Of a DNA stretch of 64,000 nt, positions 46,266 through 57,840 are shown piece after piece. A program made the position numbers and the translations under genes. Origin of the DNA: Erinaceus europaeus. Taxonomy: Eukaryota; Chordata; Mammalia; Eulipotyphla; Erinaceidae. Under the pieces are notes generated by a model. It ran no database searches and had not been told where the DNA came from. It worked only from the letters and a program-made list of their open reading frames with translations. Numbering within the stretch: the stretch's first letter is position 1; each line of letters starts with the position of its first letter. Location: positions 97,531,141 through 97,595,140 of the forward strand of contig NC_080166.1 of the NCBI RefSeq assembly GCF_950295315.1, in the 5' to 3' direction.

Positions 46266-46766
46266 AAACAAGCAAAACAAAACAATGTTTTGTTTATGAA
46301 ATTCCCAGGCCAGAACACAATGACTTAAACAGAACTTTTGCTATTTATGAAGATCATCAGGGAGGTATTCTTAGTGATTTCAGTGTCTTTCTTGGTACAA
46401 GACAAAGTTTCCTTGTGTTTCTTCTTTTGTAGTTGAAGGCAGTCATGAAGCTTGCTTAATGTGGTAGAATTGTATATTATTTGTATATTATTGTATATTA
46501 TTTCAAGGGAGATGATTTAAAAAATGAGTAGAGATTCACTATGAGTCTCTTCCCCAAGTCTATCAGTGAGGAAGTACATGTGAACATGAAAACCTCAGTC
46601 ATCCTGAATGATTGATGAGTGGCTCTTCCTAGAGCAGTCATGGGATTTTTCAACTAAATTGAAGTCTCATTAAGTCACTAAGAGCCTGGAAAGTTGATAT
46701 AATGATGACAACTATGTTATGAGGTTGATGTGAGAATCAAGATGATTTATTTTTGGCAGTTGATGT
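46266..46766. other. Unassigned sequence
   Basis: No gene or repeat is recognised. TTGTATATTATTTGTATATTATTGTATATTATTTC near 46470-46505 is a small tandem repeat. Confidence 0.5.
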
Positions 46767-46785
46767 GATATCCCATATATTTTTA

Positions 46786-47906
46786 AGTAATTAATTAATA
46801 AAATGGAAACACTGACAAGACCATAGGACAAGAGGGGTCCAATTCCTACCAACAGAGCTCTGTATCCCATCCCACCCTTTCTGCTTTTAGCTTTCCTACT
46901 CTTTAAGCCTCTGAGAGTTTGGACCCAGAGTCATTACAGGGTGCAGAAGGTGGGAGGTCTGGCTTCTGTAATTGCTTCCCCATTGAACATGGGCATTGGC
47001 AGGTCGATCCATACTCCCAGCCTGTCTCTCTTTCCCTAGTGGGGCAGGGCCCTGGGTAAGCGGAACTCCAGGACACATTGGTGGGGTAGTCTGCCCAGGG
47101 ATAGTCAGGTTGACATCATGGTAGCATCTAGAACCTGGTGAGCTAACATATAAAGCCCTACAAATTGTTGATTAATCATGAACCTAAGGGCTGGAACATT
47201 GCAGATGAAGATTTGGGGTCTCTGTTTTGGAAAAATCTAGTAGGTCTATTTTAGGTATATTCCAAAGGACCCATGACTTTATTAGTTTTTGCATGAGCCT
47301 GACATCTGTTATGTAGGTGGACCCAAGTTATTGTCTGGGGAGATGATGTCATGGCAGGAAAAAGGGCTAGAAAGCTAGATAAGGGAAGAAAGTAGCTGCC
47401 AAATATGGACAAAGTATATAAATATTGTGGACTGAAAACCCCACTGATTTGATTTTGGGTCCATATTCAGCATAGGAGCCCATGTAACCTCTACATCTCT
47501 GTAGGTACAAACCTGCGTTCAGTGGTCATAGTAGGAACATTCCGATTGCACCAATTTCAGGACCTATCTTCTTTAGGTGGTAGATAGAGTATGTTATCCA
47601 ACTCCCCTCCCCTTCAGAGGATGTGCCATTCTCTACCATTGTTGTTCCACATTGAGGGCAAGGTCCAATGGGGGCCCACAAAGGGGTCCATTATGTTGTT
47701 CCTGATGGAGATGACCAGTAATAATGGAGAGAGGGATCTATTTGAGGTCTAGGCTCATTGTATCTGTGTGGGAATCCCAGGACTCCCTGACTAGGGCTCC
47801 AGCTGATGGGGTGGCCTGATAGTGACTAAAGAGTCATCATTACATTATACCAGTCTCTTGCTCTTATTCAGTTTTTGTAGTCCTTTCTTTGAAAAGGTTA
47901 GCTTTG
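46786..47906 (-). mobile_element. L1 3' UTR, 5'-truncated, long-UTR subfamily, with TSD
   Basis: About 1.12 kb of antisense 3' UTR. The first 400 bp match 59640-60060. The rest (GTATGTTATCCAACTCCCC, GGGGGCCCACAAAGGGG, GACTCCCTGACTAGGGCTCC) matches 43010-43790 but is absent from the 59.6-kb copy. The TSD GATATCCCATATATTTTTA / GATATCCCATAGTTTTTAA lies at 46767-46785 and 47907-47925. Confidence 0.92.
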
Positions 47907-48004
47907 GATATCCCATAGTTTTTAAATGTTAGCATTATTGTAGAAATTCATAACAAATGATCAAACATTTATAGCTTTTCTCAGAAATTGAATATTCTAT
48001 TTCT

Positions 48005-48272
48005 TTTTAAAAAATATTTATTTATTTATTCCCTTTTGTTGCCCTTGCTGTTTTATTGTGGTAGTTATTATTGATGTTGTTGTTGTTGGATAGGACAGAG
48101 AGAAATGGAGAGAGGCAGGGAAGACAGAGAGGAGTAGAGAAAGATAGACACCTGCAGACCTGCTTCACCACTTGTAAAGGTGGGGAGCCGGGGGCTTGCA
48201 CCAGGATCCTTAGGCTGGTCCTTGCGCTTTGCACCATGTGCGCTTAACCTGCTGTGCTACAGCCTGACCCCC
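48005..48272 (-). mobile_element. Family A SINE, antisense, with perfect 15-bp TSD
   Basis: An antisense tail, TTTTGTTGCCCTTGCTG, the body and the head (GCGCTTAACCTGCTGTGCTACAGCC) are present. The TSD GAATATTCTATTTCT lies at 47990-48004 and 48273-48287. About 15 bp are missing between the body and the B-box. Confidence 0.95.
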
Positions 48273-48287
48273 GAATATTCTATTTCT

Positions 48288-49819
48288 AAATAATAATTTT
48301 ACAAAGTGTATTTTTAAGTGAGCCACATTAAGTTTGTATTTTTCTTTCCTCTTCTCCCCCCCCCACACACATTGTTCACTGCTTCCAAAAAATTTTCCCC
48401 ACTCAAAAGTTATGGAGTCTCCACAAGTCCTTTAATACTGATGCCTTATGAATAATCTTTCCAGACAGGAACCTAGTTAAGGTATAGTGATCCAAGCTTA
48501 TACAATTCATTCACAGGTGACTGGCCAAAAGGACAGAGAAGAGAATTATGGAGGGCTAGCCTCTGGCTGTTCAAGGGGTTTATGGTGTTCTAGCAAACTA
48601 GAAATAAGTGGTCATGAGTTATGTTTCCAAAAAACACCAAAAGAGTGAGGGAATTCTTTGCAGGGATCTTGTAATTCAAGTCTACTTTAACTTTGGACTC
48701 ATTAAAAACTAGAGTGAAAGAAAGATTATCACTCTTGAAGAATTTTGACTGTAAAATTTACAACTGATAAGAAAAATAGTTAACAGTTCCTGGAAAGAAC
48801 AAACACACTCATATCCTTACATATAATAATGGTAATGTGTGTGCTCTACCAAGGGCATTCCAACCCATCCCCTACTTAGTCTTTCAACCAGACTTTTATT
48901 GTTGTCGGTTTAGGTTGTACAGTATAAGAAATGGATCACTTCATTGGTATATAATTGAGTGTAACTAAATCAATCTGAATTCACAAAGTTTAAATGATTG
49001 CAGTTTGATAAGTAGCTCAAATTGTAGCATGTAGGACTTGAATGCATCACACTCCCAGTTTGGTCTTTGTAATAGTAGTCTGACTTTCTCTGTCTGTCTC
49101 TGTCTCTCTCTATCTCAGACACACACACACATACACACATGTGAAATTTATCCACCTGACATAAAAATAAAAAATGTAAATCTTTTAAAAAATTAAATGA
49201 CTAAATGACACACTGAAATTATTATTTTATCATTTTTTATGTGAAACTTTCTGTAAAATACCGACTGTTTAGAAGTTATTTTTGAAGTCAGCCTAAGTTA
49301 ACATTTACAACAGTCTTGGACATTTTTCTCAGAATTTCCCAGCTTTCAGAAACAATTTTTTATCCTATTCTTCCAGAGGGAATTAATATATTAAATAAGA
49401 ATAATTTATCTACTTTTGTTTATTACATTCCCAGTTTCCTTTTCCTGGTCTGAGAAGAAAACAGGAATCAGTTTTCTTTGGTACTTAGACCAAGTCTTCC
49501 ATTTCCTTATTCTGACAATTTTCTACTCATGTACATAAAAAAGCAAACCAACTAACATAGATTATGAGCAATAATTTTAAACTGTTAAAGGTATCATTAA
49601 GGTGGTCCCAATATTAAACACACACACACACACACACACACACTTTCCTTCTTAGAAATCAATAATTTGGATATCTATTATAAATTAGAGTCTTGGCATT
49701 GTGGAAAATTTATGGAACATGATTTTGCAGTGTAGGCCCTATTTGACTTTAAAAGTGATTAAGTGGAAGCATTATTATTTCTAAAGCTTCACATTTAACT
49801 TAGTATTTATAAGATAAGG
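48288..49819. other. Unassigned sequence with microsatellites
   Basis: It holds a C run near 48353-48364 and CA repeats at 49119-49139 and 49618-49643. No gene is recognised. Confidence 0.55.
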
Positions 49820-50020
49820 GTTTTTTATTTTTAATTATTTATTTTGGATAGAGCCAGAGACAAATTGAGAGGAAAGGACAAGAGAGTGAAGGAAAGAGAA
49901 AGAGACAAATCTGCAGCACTGCTTCATCATGCTTGAAACTTTCCCTTCTGGTGGAGACGAAGGATATGAACCCCGATTCTTGTTCATGGTAACATAAGTG
50001 TACCACCACATGCCCCATTT
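49820..50020 (-). mobile_element. Family B SINE, antisense
   Basis: An antisense tail, GAGCCAGAGACAAATTGAGAGG, CTGCAGCACTGCTTCATCATG, a B-box complement (GATATGAACCCCGATTC) and a decayed head are seen. Confidence 0.78.
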
Positions 50021-50051
50021 TAACTTATAATTCTATAGTACTGGTTAAAAG

Positions 50052-50200
50052 TAAAATCAGGTCAGTGAAATAGTTCACCTGAAAATTTTCAGCTTTGCCT
50101 TGTGTGAGGCCCAGGTTAGAGCCTGGGCTCCACTATATTGAAGGAAGCTTTGGTACTATTATCTGTGTTTTTATCATAAATAAGTATATTAATAAATAAG
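50052..50200 (+). mobile_element. Family E SINE
   Basis: GGTCAGTGAAATAGTTCACC, TGCCTTGTGTGAGGCCCAGG, a B-box-like GGTTAGAGCCTGGG and ATTGAAGGAAGCTTTGGT are followed by an AATAAA tail. It is related to 56312-56520. Confidence 0.6.
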
Positions 50201-50427
50201 TAAACTACCTGGGGTTTTCTTAAAGGTATTTTATTTAAGCCTTATAGTAGTCTTATTATTGTACCATTGTTACCTCAACTTACATAAAAAAAATTAAAGT
50301 TTAAATGTGCATTGGTCAGTGTCATACAGTGTCATACAGGTATGACTTGAAGGATCCTAACTTGAAAGTGTTTGAACTCTAATGTATTCCATGATACCAA
50401 AGTTACTGGTCATTAAAAAAAAAAATA

Positions 50428-50715
50428 GGGGGTTGCATGGTAGCGCACCCTGTTGAGTGTACTGATTACTATGAGAAGGATCTGGGTTCATGTCCCAGCT
50501 CCCTACCTGTGGGAAGGAAGCTTCACAAGAGGTGAAGCATGTCTGCAGGTATTTATTTTTCTCTCTTCTTCTCAGTTTTCCCATATCCCTCTCAATTTCT
50601 CTCTACTTTATAAACACATATATAAATACAGAAAGGAAAAAAAATGGCTGCTGAGAGCAGTGGATATGTCATACAGGCACAAAACTCCCATGATAATTCT
50701 GGTGGCAATTAAAGT
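50428..50715 (+). mobile_element. Old family A/B SINE, long form
   Basis: TTGCATGGTAGCGCACCCTG, a B-box-like GGGTTCATGTCCC, CTTCACAAGAGGTGAAGCATG and a long-form end (GGCTGCTGAGAGCAGTGGAT) are recognisable. Confidence 0.78.
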
Positions 50716-52044
50716 AAATAAGAAGCCCAAGAAAAATATGAAAGGAGGTATAGATGACAGTTAAATTTTACCCACAGCCACATTAAGAAAGGTGAAAACA
50801 ATAATGTAGAGTTAATTTTAATAATATATCTTACTTAATCGAAACTCTAATATTTACTTAAATTCCATTTCAGTTTATATGATAATTTTATTGAGTTTTT
50901 TACACTGCACTTATTCAATTTACAACAGTAACATTTAAGTATGCATATATACAATAAATTTTATAAAATTTAATGTTAAAAAAGATTCACATGCTTATTA
51001 TTTTTTAAAAATCCTAACTATCCTCCAATAACTGAATTCAATTTAGATAAAATGAAGTGAAATTTCAAAGTTAGAATTTAGTAATTCAGGCTTATCAGCA
51101 ACGTGTGAGATACCTATTGTCATGTTACTATCATACTTGTCAGAGATATTTTATAGTACCAGATTGCTTATTGCCTACAGTTTAAAATCATTTTTAAACT
51201 ATTGACTTCATCTTTCAAAAATATCAATTCTTGAAAAAGATATAATATGCAAACCAGAAAATATATAACATGTTAATGTAGACAGAAGTGCATTGAAATT
51301 GATGAATCTTCTTTTTAGGTATATTTTAATTGGGCAAATTGATAATACAGACTTTTTAATGAAAATATTCTGTTGAAACAAAGAAAAATATTCTTTTCTA
51401 TGTCAATATTAAACCAAATTTAAGAAAACACAGCTCTTTTCTTCTCAGTCAAAATCTTGACTTCTGGCGGTTATTTCATGGGAACTATTGAAGGTAAAAC
51501 AGTTTCTTCTCGCATGGCACCATGCCACCTTTTATATTTGCCTTCTTCAGGAGTTATAGACTTTATTTATGAAATGTGGAGATGTGAAAAGTAGTGAGGA
51601 AGGTAAAATGTGCCTTTTGAACTCGAATAGACTTTTCTGCACCCTGTTCTCTTTTCTGTGGCATCTCTTTGATGTCTTCCGTGATGTGCTTTGTGATGTG
51701 AGATGATTTTGGACTTTGTCCTTTTCCTCTTTGACTCACCATCTGGTTTACTTCTCTCAGGAAATGAAATGAGAAACTCCTCCACACTAAGTGGTGATTG
51801 CTGCTTTTACTGGAGATGTCTGATGTGGAATGAGAACTTTATTTTGCTGCAGGCTCTGAAGAGTATTTTGGTAACAAGAAGAGTGTGATGTCATGCTGTC
51901 TTGTGAGGGACTTCTTTTTGCCTGCCTTTAGCAGGAAGTATTCAGTCAACTTCTGGTGTAGATATTTTAATACAGACATTTTTTTTTAACCTGAGTTTTC
52001 AAATAACACAGCACTGAAGAATTTTGTTACATTCACTATTAATA
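50716..52044. other. Unassigned sequence
   Basis: No gene is recognised. The segment at about 51430-51960 is less AT-rich and has overlapping minus-strand open frames of 72-74 codons (51563-51787). I recognise neither protein. Confidence 0.5.
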
Positions 52045-52520
52045 AGGTAGGTAAACCTACAAAACGGTGATCTTCTCCCAACTCTTCATCTGCCCTACTC
52101 CAGCCTTTAGGTTCATGATTAGTCAAAAATTTGTTTGGCTTTGTATGTAACACTCTTTTCGGCCACCAGGTTCCAGATGCTAGCATGAGGCCGACCAGAC
52201 TTCCCTGGACAGACAACCCTACCAATGTGTCCTGGAGCTCTGATTCCCCAGAACCCTGCTCCACTAGGGAAAGAGAGAGACAGACTGGGAGTATGGATCG
52301 ACCTGTCAATGCTCATGTTCAGTGGGGAAGCAATTACAGAAACCAGACCTTCCATCTTCTGCATCCCACAATGACCTTGGGTCCATACTCCCAGAATAGG
52401 AAAGCTGTCGGTGGAGGAGATGGGATGTGGAGTTCTGGTGGTGGGAACTGTGTGAAGTCGTACCCCTCTTATCCTATGGTTTTGTCAGTGTTTCCTTTTT
52501 ATAAATAAATTTTAAAAAAG
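52045..52520 (+). mobile_element. L1 3' end in plus orientation
   Basis: Sense-strand UTR: CTCTTCATCTGCCCTACTCC, TTAGGTTCATGATTAGTCAA, GCCACCAGGTTCCAGATGCT, ending TATAAATAAATTTTAAAAAAG. It is truncated at its 5' side. Confidence 0.9.
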
Positions 52521-52553
52521 AAAGAAAAGAAGCTAGCTAAAAGGAAGCCTGTT

Positions 52554-52852
52554 GGAAGTCGGGAGGTAACACAGCAGGTTAAGTGCACGTGGCACGAAGC
52601 ACAAGGACCCGAATAAGGATCACTGTTCCAGCACCTGCTCCCCACCTGCAGGGGAGTCACTTCATAGGCAGTGAAGCAGGTCAGCAGGGGTCTTTCTCTG
52701 TCCCCGCTCTATCTTCCACTCTTCTCTCCATTTCTCTCTGTCCTATCTAACAACGACGGTATCAGTAACAACAGCAATAATAGCTACAACAATTTTAAAA
52801 AAAAGACAAAACAAGGGCAGCAAAAGGGAAAATAAATACATAAATATTTTTA
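52554..52852 (+). mobile_element. Family A SINE
   Basis: The head, a diverged B-box (CACTGTTCCAGCACC), the body and a CAGCAAAAGGG/AATAAATA tail are present. The TSD GAAGCCTGTT lies at 52544-52553 and 52853-52862. Confidence 0.92.
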
Positions 52853-52912
52853 GAAGCCTGTTTTAGCTCATAATATGTCTTCTCACTTATTCATATCCAG
52901 TGCAATAGACTG

Positions 52913-52969
52913 GGTTCTAAGATATCTTGTTAGAATCATTAGGTTCTAAGATGTCTTGTTAGAATTATT
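52913..52969. repeat. 29-bp tandem duplication
   Basis: GGTTCTAAGAT(A/G)TCTTGTTA... occurs twice head to tail, at 52913 and 52942. Confidence 0.9.
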
Positions 52970-53456
52970 CCATTTAGAATGAGTTTTTTTTTTTCTTTAA
53001 AAATCTGTCAGTTAAAAAAAACTCTGTAAGTCATGTAGAATTAGTGGATATTTCAGTATCCAATAGAAGGACTTCCTCTTGTGTAGCAATTAAATTCTTC
53101 AGCCAATTATAGACTAAATAAGTTTACTAAAAGTTTGGGCTGCCAGAATGTGTTCACTCCAAATATTATGAAATATTATGCCAGGCTGGGGAGTCAGTGC
53201 ACAATTTCTGGGAAACTATTGGCAAATGATTTTGGTTATGGCTACTTAAGTCAGTCTAAGATATTGGAACTCCACTCAAAAATTGTGCCTGTTTATGATT
53301 TCAATAGTTACAAAGAATGATTTCTGAAATAAATGTCATGTATCAAGAAAGGTGATACATTATAGTAGTTTAAGAAAAAGAATATTGCCATATTATTTTT
53401 CTAGTTTTCATTATGTATGTGAAAGGTAACAATTACCTAAATTGTGCTTTAATCAT
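52970..53456. other. Unassigned sequence
   Basis: No gene or repeat is recognised. Confidence 0.5.
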
Positions 53457-53474
53457 CACCTTATTCTATTTTTT

Positions 53475-53760
53475 AAGATTTATTTTTAAATATTTATTTA
53501 TTATTTATTCCCTTTTGTTGCCCTTGTTGTTTTATTGTTGTATTATGATTGATGTCTTTGTTGGATAGGACAGAGAGAAATGGAGAGAGGAGAGGAAGAC
53601 AAAGAGGAAGAGAGAAAGATAGACACCTGTAGACCTGCTTCACTGCCTGTGAAGCGATTCCCCTGAAGGTGGGGAGCCTGGGGCTCGAACCCGGATCCTT
53701 ATGCTGGTCCTTGTGCTTTGCGCCACGTGCGCTTAACCTGCTGTGCTACCGCCCAACTCC
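53475..53760 (-). mobile_element. Family A SINE, antisense, near-intact
   Basis: The full element reads clearly on the minus strand, including GGTAGCACAGCAGGTTAAGC and GGTTCGAGCCCCAGG-like boxes (plus strand CTGGGGCTCGAACCCGGATCC). The TSD CACCTTATTCTATTTTTT-type lies at 53457-53474 and 53761-53778, with one or two mismatches. Confidence 0.94.
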
Positions 53761-53778
53761 CACCTTACTCTATTTTTA

Positions 53779-54605
53779 TGATTGTACAAAACATGGGTTT
53801 TCTCTAGATTTCTTAGATGTTTAAATTAAACTTTATATAAAGGAAATTATATCTATTTGTTTGCAACTTCCTTCTTTTATTGTTCAGTAGTGTATTTCTC
53901 CATCAACACTAAATAAATAATTCTAGCTTTTCCTTTCTAGTACTTGAAGTGTTATTACATGATTATTTTTAATGTATTTTGTCTTATGTCCTTATTTTGT
54001 GTAGCTGTTCTCTATATCCATAGTGTAGATGTGTTATAAATAACTTTTCCCAGCTTGTGGCTCATCTTTTCATTTTTGTGATATCTTGGTGAAAAACAGG
54101 TCAGTAGGCATGAAATTTTACAGTATTTTGCTTTTGCCTTATTTAAGAAAATCTTCCCTTTCCTGAGTTGAATTGACTTTATTGTCTTTTAAAACTTTTC
54201 TTTTTATATTTTATTTAACTTGCTGCAAGCAATACTGTAGGTGGTGCCAGGTAGGTGTCCAATTTCAGATTTACTCTTCACGTGAAACTCACATTTCCTG
54301 GTGTCATTTTTTTCAAAATTATCAGAGTCTTCTGTGAGACATCTGTAACACCTGGTCAGCTGTAAATGTGTTGACTTACTTCTAGGATTTCAACATTGTC
54401 ACTGTGTCCATCCATATACAGTGTCATCACTTACAGCTATAATACATTTTATTGTCTTGTGAAACACATCTTACTTTACCATATTTCTTCAGAGTGTTTT
54501 GCCTGCTCCTAGCTCTTTGGTCTCAATATATTATTAAACTAGCTTGTGATGTCCCTTATAGTATGTTCATAGATAGTGGAATTATCCTATAATTTGAAAT
54601 GTTTC
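53779..54605. other. Unassigned AT-rich sequence
   Basis: No gene or repeat is recognised. It holds the first copy of a 40-bp block (53812-53851) that recurs exactly at 57577-57616. Confidence 0.6.
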
Positions 54606-54609
54606 AATT

Positions 54610-54900
54610 GAAGCATAAAAAGATTGCTTACTTGGTAGAGCTCATACTTTATACCATGTGCAAGGGTCAAGACTTGAATACCTGGCCACCAGGGTGAAGC
54701 ATTCTCATGAGACAATCTTCATGAGTTGGAGAGAAGTACTGCAGTGTCTCTGCACACCTCCATATCTTTCTCTATCTCTCTCTCTTACACACACACACTT
54801 TTATACTGCTTTATCTAAAAAAAAAAAAAAAAAGGTACCCACTGAGAGTGGAAAAAATGTACAGGTGTAAAGCCTCAGTGATAAACCTGGTAGTGAAAAA
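54610..54900 (+). mobile_element. Degraded tRNA-derived SINE
   Basis: GATTGCTTACTTGGTAGAGC, a body with GCAGTGTCTCTGC, a TC/CA-rich tract and a long-form-like end (CACTGAGAGTGGA... CAGTGATAAACCTGG) keep SINE order at low identity. Confidence 0.6.
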
Positions 54901-55189
54901 ATCTTAATCTTTGACTTTATTGAATCATTTGGATAAAGTGTTATCCTTATATGAAGTCATCCAATCCATGAATATGGTACTTTTTTCTAGCCCATCTAAT
55001 TCTTTAATGATTTTGTGTGATATTGTATAATGTTTCCTGAAGTACTATACATATATTTTATTAGATTTATATCTAGATATTATATTTTATGCAGTTGAAC
55101 AAGCTACACTTTTACTACTTTGATAATTATATATATAATAGCATGTATTTACTTTTATATACTGAAGTACTCTATTTCTAGAAGCAAGT

Positions 55190-55655
55190 ATTATTAGTGA
55201 TTTAATATTGACTTAGAAAATTATGAGATAACATGTATAATTCTACACATTTCCCACCACTAGAGTTCTGTGTTCTCATTCCCTCCACTGGAAACTGCAG
55301 TAGTCCTTCCAAAGACACAGATAGGGGCTGACCACTATTTCTGTAAGTACATTTACATATATTTGCTGATTTTTTTCTATAGTCCTACCTTCCCTTACTT
55401 TCTAAATTATGCCCACACCTATTGTGACTTCTGAATCTCTTTCCTTTTTTCTTCCTCTCTCTGGGTCTTGATGGAATTGGAGTTCAGAGTCCATTGGTCA
55501 TCTTCCCCTTAGCATTTCTCCCTTTCTAGGGGTATGGATCAGAATTTTTAGGGGGTGCCAAAAGTGGGAGTGCTATCTTCTGTAATTGCTTGTTTGCTGA
55601 ACATGGGCATTGGCAGGTCAATCCATACCTCCAGCCTGTTTCTATGTTTCCACAC
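55190..55655 (-). mobile_element. Old L1 3' end, antisense
   Basis: ATTATTAGTGATTTAATATTG, ATTTCCCACCACTAGAGTTCTGTG, TCCATTGGTCATCTTCCCCT and TGTAATTGCTTGTTTGCTGA match the old subfamily at 35.3-36.1 kb. Confidence 0.82.
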
Positions 55656-55800
55656 AGGTTTGCATGTATCTTTCTCTCCCCCTCTCTATCTTCCCCTCCT
55701 CTCTCAATTTCCAATAAAAAATGGAAAGGATGACCTCCAGGAGCAGTGGATTTGTGATGCTGGCACCAAGCCCTAGCAAGGACTCTGGAGGCAAAAAAAA
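55656..55800 (+). mobile_element. 5'-truncated family A SINE abutting the L1
   Basis: It begins within the body (CAGGTTTGCATGTATCTTTCTC) and ends in the long-form 3' segment (GACCTCCAGGAGCAGTGGAT... CTCTGGAGGC) and A9. The tRNA head is absent. Confidence 0.82.
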
Positions 55801-55807
55801 AGTTATC

Positions 55808-55935
55808 ATTATGGGTAGGAGTAGATAGTATAATAGTTATGTAGAGACTCTCATTCCTGCGCTTTGAAGTTCCAGGTTTAATCCCCTGTACCACCATGAG
55901 CCAGAGATGATCACTGCTCTGGTTAAAAAAAAAAA
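55808..55935 (+). mobile_element. Family C SINE
   Basis: GGAGTAGATAGTATAATAGTTATG, a B-box-like CCAGGTTTAATCCCC, CACCATGAGCCAGAG and an A-run, followed by a TA microsatellite to about 55985. Confidence 0.85.
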
Positions 55936-55985
55936 AATATATATATATATGTATATATATTATTACTATTTTCATACATATATAT

Positions 55986-56311
55986 TTTTATTACTCTTAA
56001 TTCCTTCTTGCCTAAGTTTTCTATAGATAATTTGTCTTCAAGAAATCCCTTTTAGATTTCTTTAGCTTTAACTTTTAATGATACAGCTTCTATTTTTCTT
56101 TCTTTGGAAATCTATCTAATTTTGCCATCATATTAGTGGGTATTTTTAACAAATTAGCATTTATTTTCTACTGTGAAATTGAAAGTACTACTATAATAAC
56201 TTCTGAATTTATTTTTTTGTTAAGAAATATATTTACAGCCTTATTACTGGGCCACTGAAAATCATGCTCTTTGTTTTTTGGCTTCTTTAATATACTTTTT
56301 TTTAACACTTC
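55986..56311. other. Unassigned AT-rich sequence
   Basis: Nothing is recognised. Confidence 0.5.
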
Positions 56312-56520
56312 TACTTTTTTTTTTCTTTTTTCTAATTTTTGTCATAGCCTGGGCTTCACTGCTACCATACTACTTTTTCAATTGAGACAAACAGAAAGAG
56401 AAAGAGAAACCACAAATCTAAAGTTTTCTCTGACATCAGAGTTGGGGGCCAGACTCAAATGTGGTTTGTGCATATGACAAAGAAGTCACAATATCCAAGT
56501 GAACTATCTTGTTGGCTCTC
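56312..56520 (-). mobile_element. Family E SINE, antisense
   Basis: The minus strand starts GAGCCAACAAGATAGTTCACTTGG, passes a CATATGCACAAACCACATTTGA region and GGTTTCTCTTTCTC, and ends in an A-rich tail. Confidence 0.6.
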
Positions 56521-56575
56521 ATATTTTTTAAAATATTGATTTGTACAATTTCCTAAATTTATGTCTTAATGATTT

Positions 56576-56855
56576 TTTTTTTTTGCCTCCAGGGTTATCA
56601 CTGAGGCTCTGTACAAATCCACTACTCCTGATGGTCATATTTTCCCCACTTTATTGGGTAAAACAGAGAGAAATTGAGAGGGCAGGGGAGGTAGAGAAGG
56701 AGAGAATAAGACAGACATCTACAGACCTGCCTCACCACTTGTAAAGTGTCCCCTCCTGCAGGTGGGGAGCTGGGGGCTTGAACCCAGATCATTGTGCGGG
56801 TCCTTGAGCTAAGTACTCTGTGTGCTTAACTGGGTGCACCACTACCCAGTCCCTT
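56576..56855 (-). mobile_element. Family A SINE, long form, antisense
   Basis: It starts with the complement of the long-form end (TGCCTCCAGGGTTATCACTG). The body and B-box complement (GGGCTTGAACCCAGATC) follow. TSD-like CTTAATGA(A)TTTT lies at 56565-56575 and 56856-56869. Confidence 0.9.
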
Positions 56856-56869
56856 CTTAATGAATTTTT

Positions 56870-57231
56870 AAAATTCTTGGCAATTATCTCTTCAGATATT
56901 ATTTCTGTTTACTAGCTATCTTTTCATAATATTCACATTACATTATGGCAGACACTTTTGGCAATGCTTACTACAACTCTCATGTTTCTTTTAGTATTCT
57001 GTACTTTTTTTTCTCCTTTAAATTGTTTATTTGCTTCTGACTTATCTTCCATTTAATTTATTTATGTTCAACTCTTTCTATTTTGCTTTAAATAAGTCTT
57101 TTAAAACTTTATCAATTTATATATGTCCAGGATATATGATTTCTTCTTTATAGTTTCCAATTCTTGAATTGTACTTTGCAAATTTTTCTTTTATTTTTTT
57201 AGTAGATGAAATAAATACATTTTCCATACCT

Positions 57232-57267
<36 letters not shown>

Positions 57268-57540
57268 GCTTTGCTTTGCTTCATCTTGTTTTGCCAATTG
57301 GTCTTGTGTCCTGATATTTTGGGCAACATTTTATCAATTCTGAATTTGATGTATAAGATTAGGAATATCAAATGTTTTAGTGATCTTTAGCATGCAAGTA
57401 GTGACTGGGCTTTAATTCTGATCTGGTTTAATTCTGATTTGATTCTAACAAGTTGTCAGATGAAAACATGAATATATTCTAATACTTCCCATGACTCAGT
57501 ACACAAGTTTTTGTTTCATAGCTCCTAAGACTGTGGAAAG
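56870..57540. other. Unassigned AT-rich sequence with a (GT)n tract
   Basis: A (GT)n run at 57236-57264 is followed by a few TTTGC units. No gene is recognised. Confidence 0.6.
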
Positions 57541-57544
57541 TTGG

Positions 57545-57840
57545 GGTCAGGCAGTGTCAAACTGGGTTGTTTGACACTTAGATGTTTAAATTAAACTTTA
57601 TATAAAGGAAATTATACATGCATTGTTATACATGAGGACCTGGGTTCAAGTTCCCAGTCCCCACTTGCAGGGGCAGGTCATGTTACATAAATATTGGAGT
57701 AATGCTGTATATATCTGTCTCATTCCCTGTTTCTATTTATCTCTGTTCCTATTAAGTAAAAGAAAGGATAAAAGGGACAGTGGTAAAAGTGGGTTCATGT
57801 AGGCACTGAACCCTAGCGAAAACCCTAGTGACAAAACAAA
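57545..57840 (+). mobile_element. Family B-like SINE carrying a foreign 40-bp insert
   Basis: The head GGGGTCAGGCAGTG... GGGTTG and the B-box GGTTCAAGTTCCC are separated by an extra 40 bp (57577-57616). This insert is identical to 53812-53851 and absent from other copies. The body and long-form end (TAGGCACTGAACCCTAGCG) follow. Confidence 0.75.
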
